60,630 nucleotides of DNA, taken from assembly GCA_027729925.1 (NCBI GenBank), contig JAQCEB010000004.1, positions 1 to 60,630 of the forward strand, read 5' to 3'. Position numbers and translations under genes: made by a program. Under the pieces are notes generated by a model. The model made no database searches. It was not told where the DNA came from and saw nothing but the letters and a program-made list of their open reading frames with translations. This document shows, in pieces, positions 35,623 through 43,844 of this stretch (the first letter of the stretch is position 1; each line of letters starts with the position of its first letter). This stretch comes from Actinomycetota bacterium (GTDB lineage: Bacteria > Actinomycetota > Acidimicrobiia > Actinomarinales > Actinomarinaceae).

Positions 35623-36908
35623 AAAAGAACCTTTGTTGGAATCATATTTTCAACTTCTTCTCTAAAATTTTTCATTAAAGAGGTAATTGGAGAAACCGCA
35701 GATGGCCCAAGAGGACATATAGTTGTCATTTTTGGTGGCCATGAAAGACCCGGTGAAATATTATCACATACATCTAACAAAAGTTCTAAATCAGAAGATC
35801 TTCCTCTTCCTGAAGCAACTCTGTCTAAAATCATTTCCAGCCATGTAGTTCCTTCCCTACATGGAGTGCACTGTCCGCAGGACTCATGAGCAAAAAAGCT
35901 GACTATACTTTTAGCTGCATTTACTAGATTTGTATCTTCATCCATCATTACTACTGCTCCTGAACCTAACATAGAATTATTTTTTGCAACATCGTCAATC
36001 GTCATTTTTATCTCAAGTTGTTCTCCGGTTAACCAAGGTGCTGAAGCACCACCTGGAATAAAAGCTTTAATTTTCTTATTATTTCTTACACCTTCACCTA
36101 ATGTTTCTACAAATTCTCCAAAACTACTTCCCATTTCAATTTCGTAATTTCCAGGTTTGTTTATATGCCCAGATAGACTAAAAATACGTGTACCTGTTGA
36201 ACCTTCTACACCTAGTTTGTTATATTCGGCACCAGTGTTTTCGACTATCCAGGGAACTGAAGATATAGTTTCGACATTATTTACTAGTGTTGGTTTCATG
36301 TAAAGTCCTTTAACAGCTGGATAAAAAGGTGGTTTTAACCTAGGTTCACCCCTCCGACCTTCTAATGAATTTAAAAGAGCAGTTTCTTCACCACAAATAT
36401 ATGCACCAGCTCCTAAATGAACAACAATATCTAAATTCATATTTGTTCCGAATATTTTCTTTCCAAGATAACCTTTGGAGTAAGCTTGCTCAACTGCATT
36501 TTGGACTCTTCTTGCGGGCTTAGCATATTCACCTCTAATATATATGAATGCCTTATCAATATTTGCAGCAAAACATGTTATTATCATTCCCTCAATTAAT
36601 TGATGGGGGTCTCTTTCTAATAAAATTCGGTCTTTAAAAGTTCCTGGCTCTGATTCGTCAGCATTTATTACTAAATATTTTTCTTTATCTTCAACTAACA
36701 TTCCCCATTTAGTGCCTGTAGGAAATCCTGCACCACCTCTTCCTTTTATGTTGGAGTCCTGAATTTCTTTTAAAACTTCTTCCGGTGAACTTTTGGATAA
36801 TGTTTTTTTTGCAACTTTGTACCCATTTGACTTTTCATAAATATCAATCAAATGACTATCTGATGGGAAGTCTCTCATTCTTTTTGTAAGCAAAACTGTC
36901 TCTTTCAC
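35619..36908 (-). CDS. nuoF: Complex I subunit F, NADH- and FMN-binding (14-subunit complex)
   Basis: 429 residues, the NADH dehydrogenase subunit. The glycine-rich FMN/NADH motif GRGGAGFPTG is at 56-65, AGAYICGEETALLNSLEG is at about 167-184, and cluster N3 is bound by C344, C347, C350 and C398. All expected features are intact, so this operon's complex uses NADH. It overlaps nuoE and nuoG by 4 bases each. Confidence 0.96.
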   Translation of the reverse strand: MKETVLLTKRMRDFPSDSHLIDIYEKSNGYKVAKKTLSKSSPEEVLKEIQDSNIKGRGGAGFPTGTKWGMLVEDKEKYLVINADESEPGTFKDRILLERDPHQLIEGMIITCFAANIDKAFIYIRGEYAKPARRVQNAVEQAYSKGYLGKKIFGTNMNLDIVVHLGAGAYICGEETALLNSLEGRRGEPRLKPPFYPAVKGLYMKPTLVNNVETISSVPWIVENTGAEYNKLGVEGSTGTRIFSLSGHINKPGNYEIEMGSSFGEFVETLGEGVRNNKKIKAFIPGGASAPWLTGEQLEIKMTIDDVAKNNSMLGSGAVVMMDEDTNLVNAAKSIVSFFAHESCGQCTPCREGTTWLEMILDRVASGRGRSSDLELLLDVCDNISPGLSWPPKMTTICPLGPSAVSPITSLMKNFREEVENMIPTKVLL

Positions 36909-37519
36909 TTTGACTCACCTACTGTATTAAAGTTTTGAAAACCAGGAACTGAGGCAATAGTTCCAGAATTGTCTTTAATTCCCCACTCAAAAGACCTTGT
37001 TCCACCAAATTTTTCTTGTAATATGTCAGCAACAATAACTTTTGGTTGATTTTCCTTAAGCCAATTAAAAAGACTTTCTGTACTCTCTGGGGTCATACCT
37101 TCAACCGTTTCATAGTTAATTTGAATTGCTGGAGCACCACCACATGCCCCAATACATTCAACTTTTTCAAATGTAAATATTCCCTCTTCGTCAGTTTCAT
37201 TATTATTTAATCCTGTAATTTCCTGTACTTTTTTAATTACATCGGAAGAATTGCTAATTTCACATGAAATAGACTTACAAACACTAATTAAATATTTCCC
37301 TGTTGGTTCCTGCTTATACATTGAATAAAATGTAGAAACTGACTTCACCTGAACTTCAGTTATTCCTATTAGCTCACTAATGACCTCAATAGAATCATCG
37401 GAAATGTATCCATCTTTACTTTGAGCTAAATGCAGAAGTGGTCCTAAAGCAGACCTTTTTTGCGGATATTGCTTAATAATTTTATTCGCTTGATTTATTA
37501 GTTTTTTATCCCAACTCAC
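36905..37519 (-). CDS. nuoE: Complex I subunit E, [2Fe-2S] thioredoxin-like (14-subunit complex)
   Basis: 204 residues. A helical N-terminal domain precedes a thioredoxin-like domain with cluster N1a ligands C81, C86, C122 and C126. The C-terminal 45 residues beyond the fold (from about 160) are longer than in many NuoE proteins. Overlaps with nuoD and nuoF are 4 bases each. Confidence 0.94.
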   Translation of the reverse strand: MSWDKKLINQANKIIKQYPQKRSALGPLLHLAQSKDGYISDDSIEVISELIGITEVQVKSVSTFYSMYKQEPTGKYLISVCKSISCEISNSSDVIKKVQEITGLNNNETDEEGIFTFEKVECIGACGGAPAIQINYETVEGMTPESTESLFNWLKENQPKVIVADILQEKFGGTRSFEWGIKDNSGTIASVPGFQNFNTVGESK

Positions 37520-38892
37520 CTATCAACGTCTCCAATTACTGGATCCAATGAAGCAATTGCAGCAACTGCGTCAGCTATTGGACTATCTGTCATAATTATT
37601 GGCAAACCTTGTAAATTACAAAACGATGGTCCTCTAACATGCATTCTATATGGTTTTGCAGTTCCATCAGATACTATATAGCATCCTAATTCACCTCTTG
37701 GAGATTCTATTGCAACATAGGCATCACCTTCTGGTACCTTGAAACCTTCTGTGTATATCTTAAAATGATGAATTAATGCTTCCATTGATTCATCTAACCG
37801 TTTCCTTGGTGGCGGAGTAATTTTCTTATCTTGAATTTTATATGGACCTTTTGGCATTTGATACATTACCTGTTCAACAATTTTTAAGCTTTCAAATATT
37901 TCTAATACTTTTATTCTCCATCTAGCAAATACATCACCCTCACTTAAAACAGGTACATCAAAATTAAATTTTTCAATTCCAGAGTATGGTTGAGACTTTC
38001 TCAAATCCCAATCGAATCCACTTGCACGTAAACTTGGACCCGTTATCCCATAAGCAAAGCATTCTTCTGTTGTTAATATTCCAACATTTTGTAATCTACC
38101 TTTCCAAATGGGGTTGTCTAAAAGCATATCATCGTAGTCTTTTAATTTTTCGGGTATTAATTGAATAATATCTTCAATATCCTTCTGCCAACCATCAGGT
38201 AAATCAGCAGCTACACCCCCCGGACGAATATAATTATGGTTCATTCTTAAACCTGTTGTTTTTTCAAAAAAGTTTAATATATGCTCTCTTTCTCTAAACC
38301 CAAAAATCATCATAGAGAGTGCTCCAATATCCATACCTCCAGTTGCTAGTGCAACTAAATGTGATGAAATTCTATTTAATTCTGTCATAAGAATTCTTAT
38401 TGCTTTGGCTCTATCTGGTACCTCAATACCTATCAATTTTTCAGTAGTTAGAGAAAAAACAAGTTCATTAAATAAGGGGGATAAATAATCCATTCTTGTT
38501 GTGTTTGTTGGACCTTGAAAATAATTCAGTTCTTCACCAGTTTTTTCCATACCAGTATGAAGATACCCAATAACTGGCTTAACTCTTCTAACAATCTCAC
38601 CTTCCAACTCGGCTTGTAATCTTAAAACTCCATGAGTTGAAGGATGTTGTGGGCCCATATTAATTATCATTCTTTCATCATCAGAAGAGTCTTCATCAAC
38701 AACAAAATCATCAATAATCTCTGTACCTGTTTGAATTTTTACTTTTTTTTCATCTTCTACTTCAAGCATTTTTTGTGAACCTTCATCAGTTGATGAAATA
38801 CTCCATCCGCCTTCTTCGGAGTTTGTAGCCCAAAACTCAAATTTCTTTTTTAAAGCTTTTAAGTTATATCTATTAATTTTTTTACTTTTCAA
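37516..38892 (-). CDS. nuoD: Complex I subunit D, 49-kDa type (14-subunit complex), with HTG threonine
   Basis: 458 residues. The first 70 or so form a charged extension ending in SSDDERMIINMGPQHPSTHG, a layout typical of actinobacterial NuoD. GPQHPSTHGVLRL is at 80-92 and the C-terminus is IGDVDR. The motif GYLHTGMEK (109-117) has threonine T113 where the first operon's NuoD has arginine R64. Therefore this subunit cannot be methylated at that place. It starts directly after nuoC and overlaps nuoE by 4 bases. Confidence 0.95.
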   Translation of the reverse strand: MKSKKINRYNLKALKKKFEFWATNSEEGGWSISSTDEGSQKMLEVEDEKKVKIQTGTEIIDDFVVDEDSSDDERMIINMGPQHPSTHGVLRLQAELEGEIVRRVKPVIGYLHTGMEKTGEELNYFQGPTNTTRMDYLSPLFNELVFSLTTEKLIGIEVPDRAKAIRILMTELNRISSHLVALATGGMDIGALSMMIFGFREREHILNFFEKTTGLRMNHNYIRPGGVAADLPDGWQKDIEDIIQLIPEKLKDYDDMLLDNPIWKGRLQNVGILTTEECFAYGITGPSLRASGFDWDLRKSQPYSGIEKFNFDVPVLSEGDVFARWRIKVLEIFESLKIVEQVMYQMPKGPYKIQDKKITPPPRKRLDESMEALIHHFKIYTEGFKVPEGDAYVAIESPRGELGCYIVSDGTAKPYRMHVRGPSFCNLQGLPIIMTDSPIADAVAAIASLDPVIGDVDR

Positions 38893-39306
38893 CTAATCAA
38901 CCTTTGGTGCATTTTTAAACTGAACAGGAATTCTTCCTGATCCGTAGTTTTTTCTTAAAGGATGTCCAATCCAGTCATCTGGCATTAGTATTCTGGTCAT
39001 GTCTGGATGATTTTCAAACTCAATACCAAACATATCAAATACTTCTCTTTCGTAAAAATTAGCTCCCGGATAAAGATCAGTTATGGTCGGAATGGATAAA
39101 TTTTCATCATTTATTATTACTTTTACTGTTTTTCTTAAATTTTTTGAAACTGATAAAAATTGAACTACTAATTCAAAACGCGGTTCTCTTTTTCTAAACC
39201 AATCGACCGCTGTTAAGTCGACCATCATTTGAAATCCATCTTTTTTAATATTTGTAATTGTTTCTTTATAGTCTTCAGAACTAATAGTGATTACTTCTGT
39301 GTTCAT
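38893..39306 (-). CDS. nuoC: Complex I subunit C, 30-kDa type (14-subunit complex)
   Basis: 137 residues, short for NuoC. The signature NFYEREVFDMFGIEFENHPDM is complete, and the protein ends soon after RKNYGSGRIPVQF. The short length comes from a trimmed N-terminal domain and no long C-terminal tail. It overlaps nuoB by 4 bases. Confidence 0.94.
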   Translation of the reverse strand: MNTEVITISSEDYKETITNIKKDGFQMMVDLTAVDWFRKREPRFELVVQFLSVSKNLRKTVKVIINDENLSIPTITDLYPGANFYEREVFDMFGIEFENHPDMTRILMPDDWIGHPLRKNYGSGRIPVQFKNAPKVD

Positions 39307-39764
39307 CTGTTAATTTCACCGTCCATAATTTTTTGATGTAATGTTAAAATTCCATGCATAAGAGATTGTGGACCAGGGGGGCATCCAGGTACATATATGT
39401 CGACTGGAACTATATGATCAACACCTTGGACTAAAGCATAATTGTTAAACATCCCTCCCGTTGAGGAGCAAGCTCCCATTGCTATAACCCACTTAGGGTC
39501 TGCCATTTGATCATACACTTGTCTTAATACTGGAGCCATTTTCTGTGAAACTCTGCCAGCAACAATCATTAAATCAGCTTGTCGCGGTGATGCTCTAAAA
39601 ACTTCCATTCCATATCTAGCTAAATCATACTTAGCACTACCTGCTGCCATCATTTCAATTGCACAGCATGCCAAACCAAAAGTAACTGGCCACATAGATT
39701 GAGTTCTTGACCAACGGACTGCTTTATCGATAGTTGTAGTAAGGATATTGTCTGGAGTAAACAT
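39303..39764 (-). CDS. nuoB: Complex I subunit B, cluster N2 (14-subunit complex)
   Basis: 153 residues. Cluster N2 ligands are C33 and C34 (GLACCAIEMM), C99 (AMGACSSTGG) and C128 (YVPGCPPGPQSL). The ASPRQADLMIVAGRV motif is intact. It overlaps nuoA by 1 base and nuoC by 4 bases. Confidence 0.95.
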   Translation of the reverse strand: MFTPDNILTTTIDKAVRWSRTQSMWPVTFGLACCAIEMMAAGSAKYDLARYGMEVFRASPRQADLMIVAGRVSQKMAPVLRQVYDQMADPKWVIAMGACSSTGGMFNNYALVQGVDHIVPVDIYVPGCPPGPQSLMHGILTLHQKIMDGEINR

Positions 39765-40168
39765 TAAGCAACTTCCTTAAAAACATTTTTTTCAAAATAT
39801 CTTTCACGGCGAGGTAAATTCCAATCTAAAACACCTTTTTTCCAAACATAATAAAGAGTTTCTAAAACAAAAAAAGTAAATATAGAGATGGCCAAAATGC
39901 CATACCACCCAAGATTATTAAAACTTGTTGCCCAAGCAAACAAGAATATTATTTCAATGTCAAATACAATATACAACATTGCAACCATATAAAACTTTAC
40001 TGGAAACCTTTGAGAAGTCTCTGTCTCAGGAAAAATTCCACATTCATAAGGAGCTAATTTTTCTGCAGTGGCATTTTTAGGAGATAGCAAATATGAAACA
40101 CCAAGAGAGGCAAGGGCAAAACCCAAAGCTACTATCAACATTATCAAAATTGGAAGCCAGCTTAGCAA
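39764..40168 (-). CDS. nuoA: Complex I subunit A (14-subunit complex), first gene of operon
   Basis: 134 residues from a TTG at 40168, with a strong GGGAGG ribosome-binding site about 7 bases upstream (plus-strand 40176-40181). Three helices; KLAPYECGIFPETETSQRFPV and FYMVAMLYIVFDIEIIFLF are diagnostic. Just upstream is a perfect Rex-type palindrome (40186-40205), so the whole 14-gene operon is probably repressed at high NAD+ relative to NADH. Confidence 0.94.
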   Translation of the reverse strand: MLSWLPILIMLIVALGFALASLGVSYLLSPKNATAEKLAPYECGIFPETETSQRFPVKFYMVAMLYIVFDIEIIFLFAWATSFNNLGWYGILAISIFTFFVLETLYYVWKKGVLDWNLPRRERYFEKNVFKEVA

Positions 40169-40185
40169 CTTCTATCCTCCCTTTA

Positions 40186-40205
40186 TTTGTGAAATTTTTC
40201 ACAAA
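40186..40205. promoter_or_regulatory. Rex operator upstream of the 14-subunit complex I operon
   Basis: TTTGTGAAATTTTTCACAAA is a perfect inverted repeat (9-base arms, 2-base centre) and contains TTGTGAANNNNTTCACAA, the known binding site of the NADH/NAD+ sensor Rex. It lies 18-37 bases upstream of the nuoA start, between the ribosome-binding site and a candidate -10 box TATACT (40210-40205, minus strand). Bound Rex would overlap the transcription start. The -35 is weak. The rex gene is at 41625-42269. Confidence 0.85.
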
Positions 40206-40252
40206 GTATATTTATATTTTACTACTTTTATTTTGTTAAATTAATGAGGCTA

Positions 40253-41527
40253 TTAGTTTTTTGCCATTATTTTTAATATTTTTTGGGGGATTATAAATTT
40301 TATAACTAATTTTGATACCTCTGAAAGAGTTAAGTGAGCTTCATCAAACAAAAGCTCTACTACAAAATCGATAGTGTCCTGATCATTTGAGGCTACATTT
40401 AAAAGTCTCTTTGTCATGAAAGGTATTTGTAAAATTAATCTAGCTAATGTACAACTTAAAAAATGTTTATTAAATCTTTTATTAAATTCTCTGTAGTAGT
40501 TTGATATGCCTTGATTAATATTTTCAGAATTTATCTTATCGAATGTATTTTGAGCAAGTAAATAACCAGCCTCCATACCATAGAAGATTCCCTCCCCACT
40601 CATTGGGTTAATCATTGAACTAGCATCCCCAATAAGCGCGATTCGATTTGGCTTAGAGACTTTTGGTCTAAAAGAAGCAAATGGTAATAAATACGATTTC
40701 TTTAACCTTACATTTTCAACAATTACACCTCTTTTTTCAAGTTGTCCGACAAAATTATTTAATAGAGAATCTAAATCTAAATTGTCTTTTTTAAAAATGT
40801 TCAGAGGAACACCAATTCCAATGTTTAACATGTTATCCCTACTAGGAAATGCCCATGCGTATCCTTTTTCAGCTGAAACATTTATTTCAAACATCAAAGT
40901 TCTTTCCTTAAAAATATCTAAATAGTTTGGGCTATCAATATAAGCTCGTATTGCAATAGCTTTATGTTTATCAGTATTGCTTTTAAGTTTCATATTTTTT
41001 CTTACTCTAGAATTAGCCCCATCGGCACCAATTAATAATTTGGTTTTTACAGAAAGTTGTTTTTCTTCAGTTTTAAAATTCACAACAACAAAATCATTTT
41101 CTATTTCAAAATTCATAAAACTATAATTTTCAAATACATCAACTTGAAGGTTTTTTGCTTTATCTAGTATTCGATTGTCTAATTCATATCTTGGTATTAC
41201 ATATACAACTGAATCTGCTTTGTTTTTTACTTGAGGTATATAATTTTGTATTCCAACATTATCTGGTCCAAATAATGTTGTTGAGACAACTTGTGGTTCA
41301 TTTTCTAAAATATCAGCATTACCGAATCTTTTTAGAGCATTAATAACACCTGGCCCAATAGCATCTCCACAAGATTTATCTCTGGGAAATTTAGCTTTAT
41401 CGAAAATAGCAATTTTTAAACTTGGATTTAGATTTTTATATGAAATTGCTGCATTTGAACCAGCTGGACCGCCTCCAACAATTATTACATCATAATTTTC
41501 AAATTTATGAACCATGATATTTAACAT
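40253..41527 (-). CDS. Geranylgeranyl reductase-family flavoprotein, probable menaquinone reductase
   Basis: 424 residues; the start may be the ATG at 41515, giving 420. It is an FAD-dependent oxidoreductase with the dinucleotide loop GGGPAG (18-23), the PRDKSCGD motif that marks geranylgeranyl reductases (about 46-53) and the second FAD motif LIGDASSMINPMSGEG (about 297-312). This family saturates isoprenoid chains. In actinobacteria members beside nuoA are thought to reduce one double bond of the menaquinone side chain (MenJ in mycobacteria). It ends 84 bases upstream of nuoA, on the same strand, and overlaps no real part of rex. Confidence 0.8.
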   Translation of the reverse strand: MLNIMVHKFENYDVIIVGGGPAGSNAAISYKNLNPSLKIAIFDKAKFPRDKSCGDAIGPGVINALKRFGNADILENEPQVVSTTLFGPDNVGIQNYIPQVKNKADSVVYVIPRYELDNRILDKAKNLQVDVFENYSFMNFEIENDFVVVNFKTEEKQLSVKTKLLIGADGANSRVRKNMKLKSNTDKHKAIAIRAYIDSPNYLDIFKERTLMFEINVSAEKGYAWAFPSRDNMLNIGIGVPLNIFKKDNLDLDSLLNNFVGQLEKRGVIVENVRLKKSYLLPFASFRPKVSKPNRIALIGDASSMINPMSGEGIFYGMEAGYLLAQNTFDKINSENINQGISNYYREFNKRFNKHFLSCTLARLILQIPFMTKRLLNVASNDQDTIDFVVELLFDEAHLTLSEVSKLVIKFIIPQKILKIMAKN

Positions 41528-41624
41528 ACATGTAAAAAGTAATAATAAGAAACCATATAGCTGGGTTATAAATTATTTCATTTCGATTACTTGTAATTTA
41601 GATAGCTTATTAGATTGTGCATTA

Positions 41625-42269
41625 GTGAAAGAAAATAAAAAAATACCACCAGCAACAGTAAAAAGATTGCCTTTATATTTGCAGTGTTTAGACCAATTAA
41701 ACAAAGATGCAATTGGAGTGTCATCAAAAACTTTAGCTGATTTAGCTAAAGTTAATGATGCTCAAGTTAGAAGAGATTTATCTTATCTAGGTACATTGGG
41801 TACAAGAGGTGTTGGTTATGATATACAAACTCTCAGAAATCAAATTCAACTTGAATTAGGTTTAGTAGAAGGCTGGAGTGCCGTAATCGTGGGTGTTGGA
41901 AATCTTGGTTCTGCTTTAGCTCATTATGGTGGATTTAGAGATAAAGGCTTTGGTATTGTTGGACTTTTTGATTCTGATAATAAAAAAATAAATAATCAAG
42001 TAGCTGGTCTAGTAGTTAAGCCTCTTTCCTCATTGGAAGAGTATTGCAAAAAATATAATGTGGCAATTGGAATTATTGCAACTCCAAGCAGGTTTGCTCA
42101 AGATGTTGCAGATCATCTAATATCATGCGGCGTTAGGTCAATTTTAAACTTTGCTCCAGTTTTGTTAAAGAACTCTCCTGAAGTACAAATCAGATCTGTA
42201 GATCTTTCACAAGAATTACAGATTCTAAGTTATTACCTAGACAGGCCAGTGTTAAAAGCTGTAGAGTAA
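41625..42269 (+). CDS. rex: Redox-sensing transcriptional repressor Rex
   Basis: 214 residues from GTG at 41625, matching the usual Rex length. A frame reaches back to 41514, but that part overlaps the reductase start and is not family sequence. The N-terminal winged helix (about 10-77) contains VNDAQVRRDLSYLGTLGTRG and GVGYDI. The Rossmann domain has GVGNLG (90-95) and the NADH-specifying acidic residue D116 in LFDSD. Rex binds DNA when NAD+ is high and releases it with NADH. A perfect consensus site sits before nuoA of the NADH-type complex I. The 3' end overlaps the convergent MATE gene by 37 bases. Confidence 0.93.
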   Translation: MKENKKIPPATVKRLPLYLQCLDQLNKDAIGVSSKTLADLAKVNDAQVRRDLSYLGTLGTRGVGYDIQTLRNQIQLELGLVEGWSAVIVGVGNLGSALAHYGGFRDKGFGIVGLFDSDNKKINNQVAGLVVKPLSSLEEYCKKYNVAIGIIATPSRFAQDVADHLISCGVRSILNFAPVLLKNSPEVQIRSVDLSQELQILSYYLDRPVLKAVE

Positions 42270-43549
42270 GATTTTCTTTGAAAATAGTATCCTAGAGTAG
42301 CCCTACTAACCAAACTTAAATCTAATGCAATCCATAAAGTTATTAGCTTATCGTTTCTAACTAAAAGTAATGTACATAAGATGAAACCTACAAAAGATGA
42401 AAAAATAGTTATTAAAGCAAAATTTTTTGTTTGATCGAGTCCAAGTAAAACACCGTCCCACAAAAATGCGAAACTTCCAATTAATAAACTAAATGAAAAT
42501 AAAAATCTTATATCAATAGTTATATATTCTATTAAATTATTTTTATCAAAGATTCCGACCATCTGTTTTAAAAATAAAAAACTTGAAATAAACAAACTTA
42601 TTGAAATTTTCATTGTTAACTTAATTAGCTCTTTCTGTAACTCTGAATTTTGGTAACTAACCTTTTTTGAAATTAGTTCTGCAACTAAAGCTTGTGATGC
42701 AATAGCAATTGCATCAACAAAAATATATCCAAATGACCAGAACTGTAATAATAAATGCTGTAATGCTATTTCTTGCATTGACATTAGAGATGCTTTATTT
42801 CTTAAAAATGCCATAAATAATGTTAAAAAAAGTGATCTTACCAGTATCAAAACTCCAATTTGGAAAAATTTCTTTTTTAGAAACTTTTTTTCAATTAGCT
42901 CATTTGTTTTTTCAAGTTTTTTTTGATATTTGTTTAATTGAAAACTTGAAAATATCGCAGCAAAAATAAATGATACAGTTGATGCAAAACCAATACCTGC
43001 AACTCCAAAATTAAAAATTATTCCAAATAAAAAACTAAAAATTATGTTTAGTACCGAAACAATTAAAGCGCTATAAAAAGTTACATTCGGTACTTTCAAT
43101 CCCCTTAAAACTGCTGTCGAATGCATATTCAATAAATAAAAAGGTATTCCTATACATCTAAAAATAAGATAACTTTTTGAAAGTGAAAAAATAGAATTTG
43201 AGGGATTAAATATAGAAATAATAAAATTACTAGAGTAAACAAGTACAAAAATTGAAGCGAAACCTAGTAAAACAGAAACATTTCTCCCAAATTTTATAAA
43301 ATATTTTAAATTATTTATTTCACCCTTTGTTTTTAAATTAGAAACAAAGGGTGTTGTGCCGTAAGCAAGAAAAATAAAAATCCATACAAATACAAAATAA
43401 ATTGTCTCTGAGATTCCTATTGCTGATAATGTTTGCAAACCTATTAAACTTGCAATTTTTGAATCTATCAACCCAACAATTGGTTCTAGTACTAACCATA
43501 AAAAAACTGGATATGAGTTGACCCAAATTTCCCGTTGAGTTTTATTCAT
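42233..43549 (-). CDS. MATE-family efflux transporter
   Basis: 438 residues, 12 predicted helices in two halves, DinF/NorM-like. YPVFLWLVLEPIVGLIDSKI (about 13-32) is the usual first helix with its proline and acidic residue, and GVAGIGFASTVSFIFAAIF is the repeat motif before the middle. MATE proteins export cationic drugs or metabolites using Na+ or H+; the substrate is unknown. Its last 37 bases are antisense to the rex 3' end, and its start overlaps the next gene by 8 bases. Confidence 0.85.
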   Translation of the reverse strand: MNKTQREIWVNSYPVFLWLVLEPIVGLIDSKIASLIGLQTLSAIGISETIYFVFVWIFIFLAYGTTPFVSNLKTKGEINNLKYFIKFGRNVSVLLGFASIFVLVYSSNFIISIFNPSNSIFSLSKSYLIFRCIGIPFYLLNMHSTAVLRGLKVPNVTFYSALIVSVLNIIFSFLFGIIFNFGVAGIGFASTVSFIFAAIFSSFQLNKYQKKLEKTNELIEKKFLKKKFFQIGVLILVRSLFLTLFMAFLRNKASLMSMQEIALQHLLLQFWSFGYIFVDAIAIASQALVAELISKKVSYQNSELQKELIKLTMKISISLFISSFLFLKQMVGIFDKNNLIEYITIDIRFLFSFSLLIGSFAFLWDGVLLGLDQTKNFALITIFSSFVGFILCTLLLVRNDKLITLWIALDLSLVSRATLGYYFQRKSYSTAFNTGLSR

Positions 43550-43844
43550 TTAAAAAATCTTTAGATTTAAGAATCCCCCACTGCAGAATTGAATTTAAAG
43601 CATCTTCTCCAAGATCTTGGGGTGTCAAAATCACACTTGAGTTTAATTCTTGTTTCAAAAAAGAATTAATTATCTGGGTAGGTGTTTTGTTTTGTTTAGA
43701 GAATTCTTTTTCTAATTCCTTATTTAATTCGGACTTTAAATTGTTTAATTGCATTTCATTAAATTCAAATTTATTTTTTATAAGAAATGAATTTAATCCA
43801 TTAGTGAGAGTATTTATAAATTGCTCCAAGTTAATACCAATCAT
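43542..43844 (-). CDS. Unknown 100-residue helical protein
   Basis: 100 residues, mostly charged and amphipathic (NNLKSELNKELEKEFSKQNK), without membrane segments. It overlaps the MATE gene by 8 bases and the CvpA-CAP gene by 4 bases, so it is a genuine member of this three-gene run. I do not recognise it. Confidence 0.6.
   Translation of the reverse strand: MIGINLEQFINTLTNGLNSFLIKNKFEFNEMQLNNLKSELNKELEKEFSKQNKTPTQIINSFLKQELNSSVILTPQDLGEDALNSILQWGILKSKDFLNE

Noticed and set aside
41514..41624. Longer rex frame overlapping the reductase start
   Set aside because: The added 37 residues are not Rex-like; GTG 41625 gives the normal length.
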